A stretch of 64,000 nucleotides of DNA from assembly GCF_004792685.1 (NCBI RefSeq), contig NZ_SRXT01000003.1, positions 1 through 64,000 on the forward strand, read 5' to 3'. The stretch is from Sphingomonas gei (GTDB lineage Bacteria > Pseudomonadota > Alphaproteobacteria > Sphingomonadales > Sphingomonadaceae). Positions 45,241 through 53,489 of the stretch are shown one piece after another (the stretch's first letter is position 1; each line of letters begins with the position of its first letter). Both the position numbers and the translations under genes were made by a program. A model generated the notes under the pieces. The model searched no databases and was not told where the DNA came from. It saw only the letters and a program-made list of their open reading frames with translations.

Positions 45241-45327
45241 CCGTTCGCCCTGAGCTTGTCGAAGGGCTGCGAGCCGCGAACGATGCGTCTGTAGAGAGTT
45301 GTGCTTCGACAAGCTCAGCACGAACGG
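45241..45327. repeat. REP-like palindromic element, copy 2 (CCGTTCG family)
   Basis: Starts 4 nt after the metallophosphoesterase stop. CCGTTCGCCCTGAGCTTGTC at the left is complementary to GACAAGCTCAGCACGAACGG at the right apart from a few positions, with ~47 nt between. It is the same family as 16793-16861 but with a longer centre. Confidence 0.8.
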
Positions 45328-45345
45328 TTCTGGATCGGCCGAGTG

Positions 45346-45786
45346 CTAACCCCGCGTCAGATCCTGCCCGAACACCAGCAAATTCCCATCCGGCGCCACG
45401 ACCATCAATTCGCGCTGGCCGTAGATCTGGTCGATCGGGCCATAGATGTCGCCATCGTTGAGCAGCGACGCCTTGGGCGCTAGCTCCGCGGCGATCGCGG
45501 CGACGTCGCGAACATCGACATAATAACAGAAGCGGCGATTGCCGGGCGGGGCGCCATCGTCTCCGGAATTCTCGACCAGCCGGAACGCGGCGGCCTCGCG
45601 CTGGACATAGGCGTAGCTGCCTTGGCGATAGCGGCATTCGAAGCTGAGGATATCCGTGAAGAAATTCACCGCCGCCGCGATATCCGGTACGTGCATGAAC
45701 GGCGTGACGCGATACAGGTTCGACACGGGGCCCGTTCCCGTATCCACCGTATCCGACGCCGCGAGGCCGCGATACTCCAGTTCCAT
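45346..45786 (-). CDS. VOC (glyoxalase/bleomycin-resistance) family protein
   Basis: 146 residues. The beta-alpha-beta-beta-beta modules: VTPFMHVPDIAAAVNFFTDILSFECRYR, then YAYVQREAAAFRLVEN, CYYVDVRDVAAIAAEL and ELMVVAPDGNLLVFGQ. The metal-binding Glu and His pattern of glyoxalase I is only partly seen, so the activity (dioxygenase, lyase or binding) cannot be told. Single gene. Confidence 0.85.
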   Translation of the reverse strand: MELEYRGLAASDTVDTGTGPVSNLYRVTPFMHVPDIAAAVNFFTDILSFECRYRQGSYAYVQREAAAFRLVENSGDDGAPPGNRRFCYYVDVRDVAAIAAELAPKASLLNDGDIYGPIDQIYGQRELMVVAPDGNLLVFGQDLTRG

Positions 45787-45846
45787 GCCTTGCTCCCTCC
45801 ATCACGCAATAGCTGCGCGATATGGAAGGACTATGGAAGAACGCCG

Positions 45847-47226
45847 TTAAGCGCGGAACAACCCTAACGGGCCGCGGCCGCCGGTGCTCCAGTTCGACCA
45901 ATTTGGGAAGACATAGGGCATGTCGGCGTCGCTCACGCCGTGCCAGCGGGCGATCGCGCCGATATATTCCTCCTGCGCGACGGCGGGGACGAAGCGGCCC
46001 TCGTTGCTGACGTCGTTCGCGCCGCCGATCACAGGATCGGGATAGGCGCCGAAGATCCCGCCGGGGGCGACGTTGCCGCCGACGACGAGATGGTTGCTGC
46101 CCCAGGCATGGTCGGTGCCGTTCTGGGCATTGCCTTTGAAGGTGCGGCCAAAGTCGCTCATCGTGAACGCGGTCACGTTCTCGGCCATGCCCAGCGACTG
46201 CATCGCGCGGTGGAAAGCCGCGAGCGCCATCGCGAGTTCGCCGAGCAGATTGGCATGCGTGCCGCCATCGTTGTTGCCGCCGCCCACCTGGCCCGAATGA
46301 TTGTCGAACCCGCCCTGGCTGACCATGAAGGTCTGGCGATCATGGCCGAGCGTCGAGCGCGCTGCGATCATTCGGGCGACCCGCATCAGCTGGCGCGCCA
46401 CGTCGCTGGTAAGCGCGGCGCCGGTGGTCGGATTGACGAAATAACCGTCGAGCGCGCCGGTCGCGCTGATGATCGTATTGGCAGTGATTGCCTGGCCATA
46501 AGCGCCGGCGACGTCGCGCGCAGTCGCATCGGTCATCGCGCCATAGGCGCTGCCGCTGGCGAAGGCGTCGACACCGGCATTCTTGGCCTGGTTGGCAGCG
46601 CTGCCGCCGGCGCTGTAGCCGGTGCGGCCGAGCGTGCCGGTCGAAGGGAGCACCAGCGCCGAGCTGGTCCGGCCGATCGTCGCGAGGTTCGAGCCGGCGA
46701 GCGAGATCATCGACGGCGTCGAGGACGCGGCCATGCGATCGGTCATCCGGCCCATGAAGCCGTCGATGCTGACGTCGCGCGCGCGCAGCCCCTGCCAATG
46801 CGCCTGTTCGTCGGCGTGGCTCATCAGATTGGTCGGGCGCAGATCGGGGCGCGACTGATAGGTCGCCTTGGTCAGCGGCGCGAACAAGGTGCCCGCATTG
46901 AGCACCAGCGCCAAACTGCCTTCGTCCCACAGCGGGCGCAGCGCGGCCATCGACGGGTGGAGCGCATAAGCGGCGTTGGTCAACGGAGTCAGCGCCGGCG
47001 CCTTGATGCCGACCGAGCCGCGCGCGGCGAGGTAGGCGGCGTGACGCGCGTCGGTGGGGATCACCATGTTCCAGCCGTCATTGCCGCCGAACAGGAATAT
47101 GCCGACCATCGCGCGGTAGGTCCCGCTGGGCGCGGCCATCGCGCTGGTGCGGCCGAGCTGGCCCATGGCGGCCACCGCACCGGTACCGGCGACGAGGCGA
47201 ACGAAATCACGGCGGGACAAGGTCAT
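45847..47226 (-). CDS. DUF1501 protein, Tat-exported
   Basis: 459 residues. The N-terminus MTLSRRDFVRLVAGTGAVAAMGQL is a Tat signal. The DUF1501 (sulfatase-like) fold is recognised from MVGIFLFGGNDGWNMVIP near the start, DRQTFMVSQGGFDNH and FTMSDFGRTFKGNAQNGTDHAWGSNHLVVGG. The function is unknown. The DUF1800 gene lies 11 nt upstream, a conserved pair in many proteobacteria. ATG 47226 was chosen because it starts the Tat signal. Confidence 0.92.
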   Translation of the reverse strand: MTLSRRDFVRLVAGTGAVAAMGQLGRTSAMAAPSGTYRAMVGIFLFGGNDGWNMVIPTDARHAAYLAARGSVGIKAPALTPLTNAAYALHPSMAALRPLWDEGSLALVLNAGTLFAPLTKATYQSRPDLRPTNLMSHADEQAHWQGLRARDVSIDGFMGRMTDRMAASSTPSMISLAGSNLATIGRTSSALVLPSTGTLGRTGYSAGGSAANQAKNAGVDAFASGSAYGAMTDATARDVAGAYGQAITANTIISATGALDGYFVNPTTGAALTSDVARQLMRVARMIAARSTLGHDRQTFMVSQGGFDNHSGQVGGGNNDGGTHANLLGELAMALAAFHRAMQSLGMAENVTAFTMSDFGRTFKGNAQNGTDHAWGSNHLVVGGNVAPGGIFGAYPDPVIGGANDVSNEGRFVPAVAQEEYIGAIARWHGVSDADMPYVFPNWSNWSTGGRGPLGLFRA

Positions 47227-47237
47227 CGGGTTTTCCC

Positions 47238-48974
47238 TTACCGGTCGACGAGGAAGAGCGGGCTCGATGCCGCGACATAGAGCATCATCTGGGCGCGTTT
47301 CCGCGCCTGGATCAGCGGATCGGCGTTGGTGACTGCCGTGGCCGCGGCCTTGAGCGCGTCTTTCTGCGCCGTCGTCAGCGTGTTGGCGAACATCAGCAGG
47401 TCGATGCGGGCGACCATCGAATCCAGGTCGGTGCCGAACGCCTCCCACCCGCTCCACAGCGGCTGGGTCAGCGACGAATTGGGCATGCCCGAAGCGACGC
47501 TGAATTCCGCGCGCGTGGCGTCGCCGCCGACGGTCCAGTCATAGACGAAATTGTGCCAGCGCAGCACATTCGAGGTGTTGAGCAGCTTCGATGCCGGGCT
47601 CTTGAGCGTGAGGCTGCCCGGCAGCGGATAATCAATCGGGTAGAAGTTGAACACCGACGGCGCGCGCATCACCGGCTGGCCCATGCCGGTGTCGCGATTG
47701 ACAAAGGCATAGCCGTCGGTGGTGAAGCCGATCACGCGGGCCAGCCCGGCCATCAGCAGCACCGGCTCCTTGACCTTGCCCGAGGCGGCACCGGGCGCGG
47801 CGCGGGCCTCGCCGTCGGTCAGGATCGCGCGGACGACGGCCTTGAGGTCGCCGCGGACGCCGCTGCCATTGTTGGCGAACACCGCGGCGACGCGGCCGAC
47901 ATAGGCCGGCGCCGGGTTCGGAGTGACGAGATGGGTGATCAGGAACTTCGATACGAACGGCGCGGTCGAGGGATTGTTGAACGCCGCGTCGACGACGGCT
48001 GCGACGCTCGCTTCCTGCGTCGCGCCCGCGCCCACCGAAGTGCCGAGGAACGACTTGGCGGTCGCATCGTAGCGAGCGGCGTTGGCGATCATCGGCTGCG
48101 AGTAATCGCGCGCATTGCCGTCGGTGATCGCCGCGCCGCCGACTCGGGCATAGGTCCAGCCAGTGAGCGCGCGGGCGACGCCGCGAATGTCTTCGGGGGT
48201 GTAATTGGGCTGGCGCGCGCCGCTTGCGTCGAGCTTGGGCGTGCCGTCCATGTTGAGCTGGTCGGGACCCATCGAGAAGAGCTGGAGGAACTCGCGGGCG
48301 TAATTCTCCGACGGTGCCGACTTGTTGCTGTCGGCCATGTCGAGATAGTCGCCCATGAAGCCGAGCATCGTCGCGCGGGCGAGTATGTCGCGGAAATTGC
48401 CGAAGGCGTTGTCGACGAATATCTGATTGAGGGCGGCGATGCCCGCGGCCGAATTCACTTCCTGCTCCGACGCAACGATCATCTGGCCGAGCGCGAAGGC
48501 GACTCGCTGACGGAGCTGATCGGGCGCCATCACGGCGTCGGCATAGAAGCGCATCGCGACGGGGGTGCGCGAGAAATGCTGGCGGCTGCATACCGTGTCG
48601 CCGCTGGTGCAGAAGTCGCGGCGGACCTCGACGGCGAGGTCGGTATAGGTGCTGCCGGTCGCGGCGAACTGCTCGTCGAGCCACGCGTTGACGCCCACTT
48701 CCTTGATTCGCGAGACCAGAGCGGGCGTCGGGCCGAAGCTCGCTTGCTTGGCGAGGCGCGCGGCGTCGCCTTCGGTAAAGCTTGGTGTGGGGGTGGGTGC
48801 GGGCGTCACCGAGACGACCCCGCCCCCGGCAGGTGCGCCGGTGCCGCTGCTCCCGCCGCTGTCGCAGCCCGAAAGCACCGTGAGGATTGCTACGCCGAAC
48901 GCAGCCGATACGCGTGGTCTGAACACTGGACGATCCCCCGGCCGCGCCCGCGCGCAACCTGCATTTCTATGCAT
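47238..48974 (-). CDS. DUF1800 lipoprotein
   Basis: 578 residues. The N-terminal signal has a lipobox VLSGC, followed by a Gly/Pro/Thr linker. The DUF1800 core includes AARLAKQASFGPT, QLRQRVAFALGQMIV, NYAREFLQLFSMGPDQLN, DIRGVARALTGWTY and ADPLIQARKRAQMMLYVAASSPLFLV. It forms an operon with DUF1501. GAGG precedes ATG 48974. Biological role unknown. Confidence 0.92.
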   Translation of the reverse strand: MHRNAGCARARPGDRPVFRPRVSAAFGVAILTVLSGCDSGGSSGTGAPAGGGVVSVTPAPTPTPSFTEGDAARLAKQASFGPTPALVSRIKEVGVNAWLDEQFAATGSTYTDLAVEVRRDFCTSGDTVCSRQHFSRTPVAMRFYADAVMAPDQLRQRVAFALGQMIVASEQEVNSAAGIAALNQIFVDNAFGNFRDILARATMLGFMGDYLDMADSNKSAPSENYAREFLQLFSMGPDQLNMDGTPKLDASGARQPNYTPEDIRGVARALTGWTYARVGGAAITDGNARDYSQPMIANAARYDATAKSFLGTSVGAGATQEASVAAVVDAAFNNPSTAPFVSKFLITHLVTPNPAPAYVGRVAAVFANNGSGVRGDLKAVVRAILTDGEARAAPGAASGKVKEPVLLMAGLARVIGFTTDGYAFVNRDTGMGQPVMRAPSVFNFYPIDYPLPGSLTLKSPASKLLNTSNVLRWHNFVYDWTVGGDATRAEFSVASGMPNSSLTQPLWSGWEAFGTDLDSMVARIDLLMFANTLTTAQKDALKAAATAVTNADPLIQARKRAQMMLYVAASSPLFLVDR

Positions 48975-49104
48975 AGAGGGGCCTCGTTAACCCTACAACA
49001 TGTGGAAATCCCTAAGAAATTTGTAACTAAACTTTTACGATTTGCGGCATGGGCCGCGATTCTTCGGAGGCTCTTTCGCGCCCCCGGAGCCACTCGCCCA
49101 ACTT

Positions 49105-49131
49105 CGTCATCCCCCGAAAGCGGGGGTGACG
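49105..49131. repeat. Short palindrome (TCATCCCCCGAAAGCGGGGGTGA family)
   Basis: An 11-bp stem CGTCATCCCCC / GGGGGTGACG with a GAAAGC loop, between the ribosomal operon end and DUF1800. It lies next to a separate intrinsic terminator, so it is not needed for termination. Confidence 0.7.
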
Positions 49132-49161
49132 ACATATGGTGTGCGCGTGAGGCGGGAAACG

Positions 49162-49190
49162 AAAAAGGGCGGCCCGTTGCCGGACCGCCC
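49162..49190 (-). terminator. Intrinsic terminator of rplM-rpsI
   Basis: Minus strand: stem GGGCGGTCCGG / CGGGCCGCCC around CAA, followed directly by TTTTT. It starts 23 nt downstream of the rpsI stop. Confidence 0.92.
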
Positions 49191-49213
49191 TCTCGTCGTT
49201 CTGCGTAGAAAGC

Positions 49214-49753
49214 TTAGCGCTTCGAGAACTGGAAGCTGCGGCGGGCCTTGGCCTTGCCGTACTTCTTGCGCTCGACCGTGCGGCTGTCGCGGGTCAGGAA
49301 CCCGGCTGCCTTGACCGGCGCGCGGAGCACCGGCTCGTAGCGCGTCAGTGCCTGGCTGATGCCGTGCTTGACTGCGCCGGCCTGGCCCGAAAGCCCGCCG
49401 CCCTTGACGGTGCAGATCACGTCATACTGGCCGGTGCGCTCGGCGACGCCGAACGGCTGGTTGATGACGAGACGCAGCGTCGGACGCGCGAAATAGACTT
49501 CCTGATCGCGGCCGTTGATCGTGATCTTGCCGCTGCCGGGCTTGATCCAGACGCGGGCGACGGCGTCCTTGCGGCGGCCGGTCGCATAGGAACGGCCGAG
49601 GCTGTCGATGATCTTCTCGCGCAACGGCATGGTCGGCGCTGGCGGCGCCGGCGGTGCGTTCAGATACTCGTCGGCGCTTGCGGGCACGGCCGCAGGTGCT
49701 TCACCGGCGGCGATGGCGCCGAGATCGGAGAGGGACTGGCGGTTGTCGGACAT
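49214..49753 (-). CDS. rpsI: 30S ribosomal protein S9
   Basis: 179 residues. The S9 domain begins at [28 protein letters not shown] and ends in the basic tail [14 protein letters not shown] that reaches the P-site tRNA. About 50 residues of Ala/Pro-rich N-terminal extension ([15 protein letters not shown]) precede it, a feature of sphingomonads. The start ATG overlaps the rplM stop as TAATG. Confidence 0.97.
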   Translation of the reverse strand: MSDNRQSLSDLGAIAAGEAPAAVPASADEYLNAPPAPPAPTMPLREKIIDSLGRSYATGRRKDAVARVWIKPGSGKITINGRDQEVYFARPTLRLVINQPFGVAERTGQYDVICTVKGGGLSGQAGAVKHGISQALTRYEPVLRAPVKAAGFLTRDSRTVERKKYGKAKARRSFQFSKR

Positions 49754-50232
49754 TATGCGCCCACCTTGTTCTTGCGGTTCATCGACGCGATGTCGAGGAC
49801 TTCGGGGTTCTGCGCGGCATGCGGATGCTCGGTGCCGGCGAAGATGCGCAGATTGCGCATCTGCTGGCGGCCGAGCGGGCCGCGCGGGATCATCCGCTCC
49901 ACGGCCTTTTCGAGCACGCGCTCCGGGAAACGACCCTCGAGCACCTTGGCCGCGGTGATTTCCTTGATGCCGCCGGCATAGCCGGTGTGCTTGTAATAGA
50001 CCTTGTTCGCCAGCTTCTTGCCGGTGAAACGGATCTTGTCGGCGTTGATCACGACGACATTGTCGCCGCAATCGACGTGCGGAGTGAAGCTCGTCTTGTG
50101 CTTGCCGCGCAGGACGTTGGCAATGATCGACGCCGCGCGACCGACCACCAGGCCGTCGGCATCGACGATATGCCACTTCTTTTCCACTTCGGCCGGCTTC
50201 ACCGACTTGGTGGTCTTCATCAGCGCCTTCAT
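49753..50232 (-). CDS. rplM: 50S ribosomal protein L13
   Basis: 159 residues, complete: [90 protein letters not shown]. It is a large-subunit core protein that assembles early. The start MKALMKTTK at 50232 is chosen; an upstream in-frame ATG exists. Co-transcribed with rpsI. Confidence 0.97.
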   Translation of the reverse strand: MKALMKTTKSVKPAEVEKKWHIVDADGLVVGRAASIIANVLRGKHKTSFTPHVDCGDNVVVINADKIRFTGKKLANKVYYKHTGYAGGIKEITAAKVLEGRFPERVLEKAVERMIPRGPLGRQQMRNLRIFAGTEHPHAAQNPEVLDIASMNRKNKVGA

Positions 50233-50371
50233 GGCCTGTGACCTTTTTTCGAGTATGAAATGCAAGCGCGCCAGCCTCTCGGCCAGCGCGGTTGAGTGGG
50301 CGTTTGGCTGAGACACCCGCGAAAGTCAAGCAAATCGGCGCGTTTGCTGACGGGTACTATGATACCACGAG

Positions 50372-51205
50372 CTAATTCGGCCAATCGGATGGCCCGGCGC
50401 GTTCGACGCTGAGGCGCGTGACGAGCAGTGTTTCGCGGCCGGCCGGTCCGGACCTGGTCACGTGGCGCGTGGTGTCCAGGCCGGACGTGATCAAGCCCGT
50501 CCGCGGGTCGAAGGTGCGGACCCGCTCGAGCGAAACCGTGCCGGAGGTTCCGGGCGCATCGCCCTGGGCAAGCAGCGCAACCGTCGCTGAAGCAATCGTC
50601 GTCGTGCGCAGGAGGCCGTTTTCGGCAGCCACCGTGCGGCGTGTGCCGTCGAGGGTCACCGGCGCTCCGAAGGGCGAAGTCCCGGGGAGTTTGACCGATG
50701 TAACGGTCCCGACCGAGTCGAGCGGTTCGGTGGAGACGATCGCCGTCACCAGCGTCGCGAGCAGGGCGCGCTGGCGCTCGGGCGGCAATGCGCGCAGCGT
50801 TGCCGCCAGTTTCGCGGCGAGCCCCGTCCCCTCGGGTTGGGCGGCGGCGGCATCGGCCACGCCCCGGCAGACGCGCTCCCACAGTGCGGCCATGTCATCG
50901 ATGGCGACTATCTGGGCCTTCGCATCGAGGTGAAACACGATGCGGCCGCCCTCCAGCGTGGCCAAGCCCCGCTCGACGAGATTGCCCAAAGCCTGCGGCG
51001 CGTCGCTGGTGCTGCCGAGCACCAGCACCTCCGCACGGTAGCCGGTGGCTTCGCGGCTGAAGCGCACCAGCCGCTGAAGGCGATAATGCCGCTTGTCGGC
51101 CGAGGTCTCGGTACGGTCGGTGACGATGCGCAACGGCGCGTCGGTGGGCGGCGCGAAGGTCGATGCGGCGAGGCTGGCCTGGAAGAGGACGGCCGCCAGC
51201 AGCAT
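50372..51205 (-). CDS. Secreted protein of unknown function
   Basis: 277 residues. The N-terminus MLLAAVLFQASLAASTFAPPTDA is a signal peptide. The rest is mostly beta with no recognised motif: YRLQRLVRFSREATGYRAEVLVL, a helical middle ALPPERQRALLATLVTAIVST and DPRTGLITSGLDTTRHV. It resembles proteins that carry a hydrophobic ligand cavity, but this is only an impression. Its ATG overlaps the cutA stop, so it shares the ctaA-cutA transcript. Confidence 0.75.
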   Translation of the reverse strand: MLLAAVLFQASLAASTFAPPTDAPLRIVTDRTETSADKRHYRLQRLVRFSREATGYRAEVLVLGSTSDAPQALGNLVERGLATLEGGRIVFHLDAKAQIVAIDDMAALWERVCRGVADAAAAQPEGTGLAAKLAATLRALPPERQRALLATLVTAIVSTEPLDSVGTVTSVKLPGTSPFGAPVTLDGTRRTVAAENGLLRTTTIASATVALLAQGDAPGTSGTVSLERVRTFDPRTGLITSGLDTTRHVTRSGPAGRETLLVTRLSVERAGPSDWPN

Positions 51206-51519
51206 CAGCCGGTTTCCACCGCGACCCAGCGGCTCACCGCAGCGCCCGCCGCCACCGGCCAGGTTTCGACTACCGGCAGTTCATAGGGATGCAGCGCCTG
51301 AATGCGGGTACGAAGGCGCCCGCCAAGCTGAAGGCTCGTCTTGAACAGCGCGGGCACTTCTTCGCTGCGCTCGATCGCGCCTTGCCAACGATAGATCGAC
51401 GTGCACGGCGCGAGGATATTGACGCAGGCGGCGAGCCGCTCGGACAATACCGTGTCCGCGATGCGTGCGGCTTCAGCCTGGCTCGGAAAAGTGGCGTAGA
51501 GCAACGCGATGTCGCTCAC
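51205..51519 (-). CDS. cutA: Divalent-cation tolerance protein CutA
   Basis: 104 residues from a GTG start that overlaps the ctaA stop (GTGA). Family motifs: LLYATFPSQAEAARIADTVLSERLAACVNILAPCTSIYRWQGAIERSEEVPALFKTS and HPYELPVVE. CutA is a trimeric, PII-like protein linked to copper/divalent-metal tolerance in E. coli. Coupled with ctaA, a heme/cytochrome oxidase gene. Confidence 0.95.
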   Translation of the reverse strand: MSDIALLYATFPSQAEAARIADTVLSERLAACVNILAPCTSIYRWQGAIERSEEVPALFKTSLQLGGRLRTRIQALHPYELPVVETWPVAAGAAVSRWVAVETG

Positions 51520-52577
51520 CGGCGACGACCAACCGTATGTGCGCCCCAGACTGTCGCGATGACGAGCAAGGCGCCGGTGAGCTGGTGGAGCGCGGCGAGG
51601 GTGATGTTCATCCCCGACATCACCGTGGCGATGCCGAGCAGGATCTGCAGCCCGAACGCGCTGTGGATCGCGACCGAAACGCGGCGATCCACGCCGCGGG
51701 CGGCGCGCGCCAGCACGATCAAGGCGACGACGACGACCCATGCCCACCAGCGATGGACGAAATGGACAATCGCCGGATCGTTGAACAAGGCGTCGAACAA
51801 CGGGCGCCCCTCGACTGTCGCGCCAGGGAAGAAGCGGCCGTTCATCAGCGGCCATTGGTCGGTGACGAGTCCCGCATTGAGTCCGGCAACCAGGGCGCCG
51901 AACAGCAATTGCACGAACAGGATCGCGCCGGCGAACGCACCGAGTGCGGTCAGATGCGCTGGACGGCCCCGGGGCTTGCGGATCAGGGTGCGCAGGTCGA
52001 GCGCGGTCCAGACGATCCCGGCCAGCGTAAAGAGTGCGACGAGCAAGTGCACCGCGAGACGGATGTGGCTGACATCGGTGCGGACGGTGAGGCCGGACTT
52101 GACCATCCACCAGCCGATCGCCCCCTGCAGCGCGCCGAGCGCGAGCAAGGCGACCAGCCGCCAGCCATAGCCGCGCGGGATCTGCCGGCGCAGCGCGAAC
52201 CAGAGCAGCGGCAGCGCGAAGGCGACGCCGATCAGGCGGCCGAGCAGCCGATGCAGATATTCCCAGAAGAAGATCGACTGGAACCCGGCGAGCGTCATGC
52301 CCTGGTTGAGCTGCTGATATTCGGGGATGCGCTTGTAGTTGGCGAACTCGGCCTGCCACTGTGCGTCCGTGAGCGGCGGGATGATCCCCGAGATCGGCTT
52401 CCACTGGGTGATCGACAGCCCGGATTCGGTGAGCCGGGTGATGCCGCCGATCACCACCATCAGCACGATCAGCGCGGCGACGAAGAACAGCCAGTTGGCG
52501 AGGGCGCGCGGACGCGTAGCGGAGGGGAAGAAGGTCTTCTGTAGCACGGGGCTGGGTTTAGGCGCTGCTCTGCCCAA
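51516..52577 (-). CDS. ctaA: Heme A synthase (COX15/CtaA)
   Basis: 353 residues, eight membrane spans. It converts heme O to heme A for cytochrome aa3 oxidase. Conserved heme-ligand histidines are seen in EYLHRLLGR, HIRLAVH, HFVHRWWAW and AALHQLTG. The motif GGITRLTESGLSITQWKPISG is diagnostic. Start is uncertain: TTG 52577 or GTG 52547 are possible, neither with a strong ribosome site. It leads cutA and the secreted-protein gene. Confidence 0.95.
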   Translation of the reverse strand: MGRAAPKPSPVLQKTFFPSATRPRALANWLFFVAALIVLMVVIGGITRLTESGLSITQWKPISGIIPPLTDAQWQAEFANYKRIPEYQQLNQGMTLAGFQSIFFWEYLHRLLGRLIGVAFALPLLWFALRRQIPRGYGWRLVALLALGALQGAIGWWMVKSGLTVRTDVSHIRLAVHLLVALFTLAGIVWTALDLRTLIRKPRGRPAHLTALGAFAGAILFVQLLFGALVAGLNAGLVTDQWPLMNGRFFPGATVEGRPLFDALFNDPAIVHFVHRWWAWVVVVALIVLARAARGVDRRVSVAIHSAFGLQILLGIATVMSGMNITLAALHQLTGALLVIATVWGAHTVGRRR

Positions 52578-52872
52578 AAGCTAGGCGCGCGTCCCTTCAC
52601 TTGCGCGGTTGCAGCCGAGTCTGATTCACTCCTTGCAATGTAGGATTTCGTTTGCTGGAATGGATGTGCTGCCGTCCGGCGGCCGCTCTTTGACAATATG
52701 GATGCCGACCGGAACCCGAGGTGCGTATTGGCCGGACCTGGGTGAATCCCGGCATGGCCCGTCTGTCGCAGAACATGCGCGATAGTGTGACCCTGGTGTG
52801 ACCTTCGGTCCGTGAGACGCACATGCGATCGCGCTCATCTTGATCGCGCGGCTTTCAATTGAGTCCCTGACC
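52578..52872. other. Gap upstream of ctaA
   Basis: About 295 bp that presumably holds the ctaA promoter and the 3' end of the small coiled-coil gene's transcript. No tRNA, repeat or convincing small gene is visible; weakly AT-richer than flanks. Confidence 0.55.
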
Positions 52873-53076
52873 CTAGCTCTCGGGCAGCTGGAGCGGCGGC
52901 GGGGCGGGGCGGCGCTTCATGGCGATGTCGAGCAGCGTCTCGAGTTGGATCAGCCGTTCGCGCGTCTCCTGCGAGTCACGGCGCGCTTCCTCGGCGACCT
53001 TGAGTGCCTGCTCCACCTTGTACTGGAGCAACGTGACCTGCTGGAGCGCACGGAGCGCATCGCTCCAGAAACTCAT
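52873..53076 (-). CDS. Small coiled-coil protein
   Basis: 67 residues, MSFWSDALRALQQVTLLQYKVEQALKVAEEARRDSQETRERLIQLETLL, an almost unbroken amphipathic helix, followed by a Pro-rich tail. Its start overlaps the stop of the RHH-type gene by 4 nt (ATGA). It may bind or bridge the upstream protein; function unknown. Confidence 0.7.
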   Translation of the reverse strand: MSFWSDALRALQQVTLLQYKVEQALKVAEEARRDSQETRERLIQLETLLDIAMKRRPAPPPLQLPES

Positions 53077-53444
53077 GGGCGCGCATCAGCCGTCAGTGCC
53101 TCGCCGAGCGCGTTCCAGTCGATATCGGTGCGCGCCAGCAATTGCTCGCGGACCTGCGTGCGATAAGCGTCTTCGTCGAAATTGGCGGCGCGCGCCTGCT
53201 GCGTTTTGAGCGCGGCGAATGCCTTTTCGGTGCTGGTATTGGCCGCTTCGAGTTGGGTGAGCAACTCGCGCATCAGCATCTGCTCGGCTTCACTCGGTTC
53301 CGAATAGCGTTCGGCGGCGGTGCGCATATAGTCGCTGACCGTCATGTCGGCCGCGGCCGCACTGTCGGCAATGCGCTGCTTCTCGGCCGGGGAAACCAGG
53401 ATGACGAGGCGACTCGAACGTGGGTGCTGAAGCTGCGTAGCCAT
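53073..53444 (-). CDS. Ribbon-helix-helix type DNA-binding protein
   Basis: 123 residues from ATG 53444. SSRLVILVSPAEKQRIADSAAAADMTVSDYMRTAAERY fits the beta-helix-helix of CopG/Arc-like repressors. The C-terminal two-thirds is a charged helix (LMRELLTQLEAANTSTEKAFAALKTQQ). A 9-bp inverted repeat (53443-53467) sits over its start codon. Other starts (TTG 53480 or ATG codons within the repeat) are possible. Pairs with a coiled-coil protein by overlap. Confidence 0.7.
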   Translation of the reverse strand: MATQLQHPRSSRLVILVSPAEKQRIADSAAAADMTVSDYMRTAAERYSEPSEAEQMLMRELLTQLEAANTSTEKAFAALKTQQARAANFDEDAYRTQVREQLLARTDIDWNALGEALTADARP

Positions 53445-53467
53445 GCACATGTACATGTCATGTGCAT
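53443..53467 (-). promoter_or_regulatory. Inverted repeat over the RHH gene start
   Basis: ATGCACATG and CATGTGCAT are perfect 9-bp complements around TACATGT, and the whole block also contains an ACATGTACATGT core. It overlaps the start codon of the RHH-type gene on the minus strand. It is a plausible autoregulatory operator of the RHH protein. Confidence 0.65.
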
Positions 53468-53489
53468 GTTCGATTTTCAAGTGGTCCGG

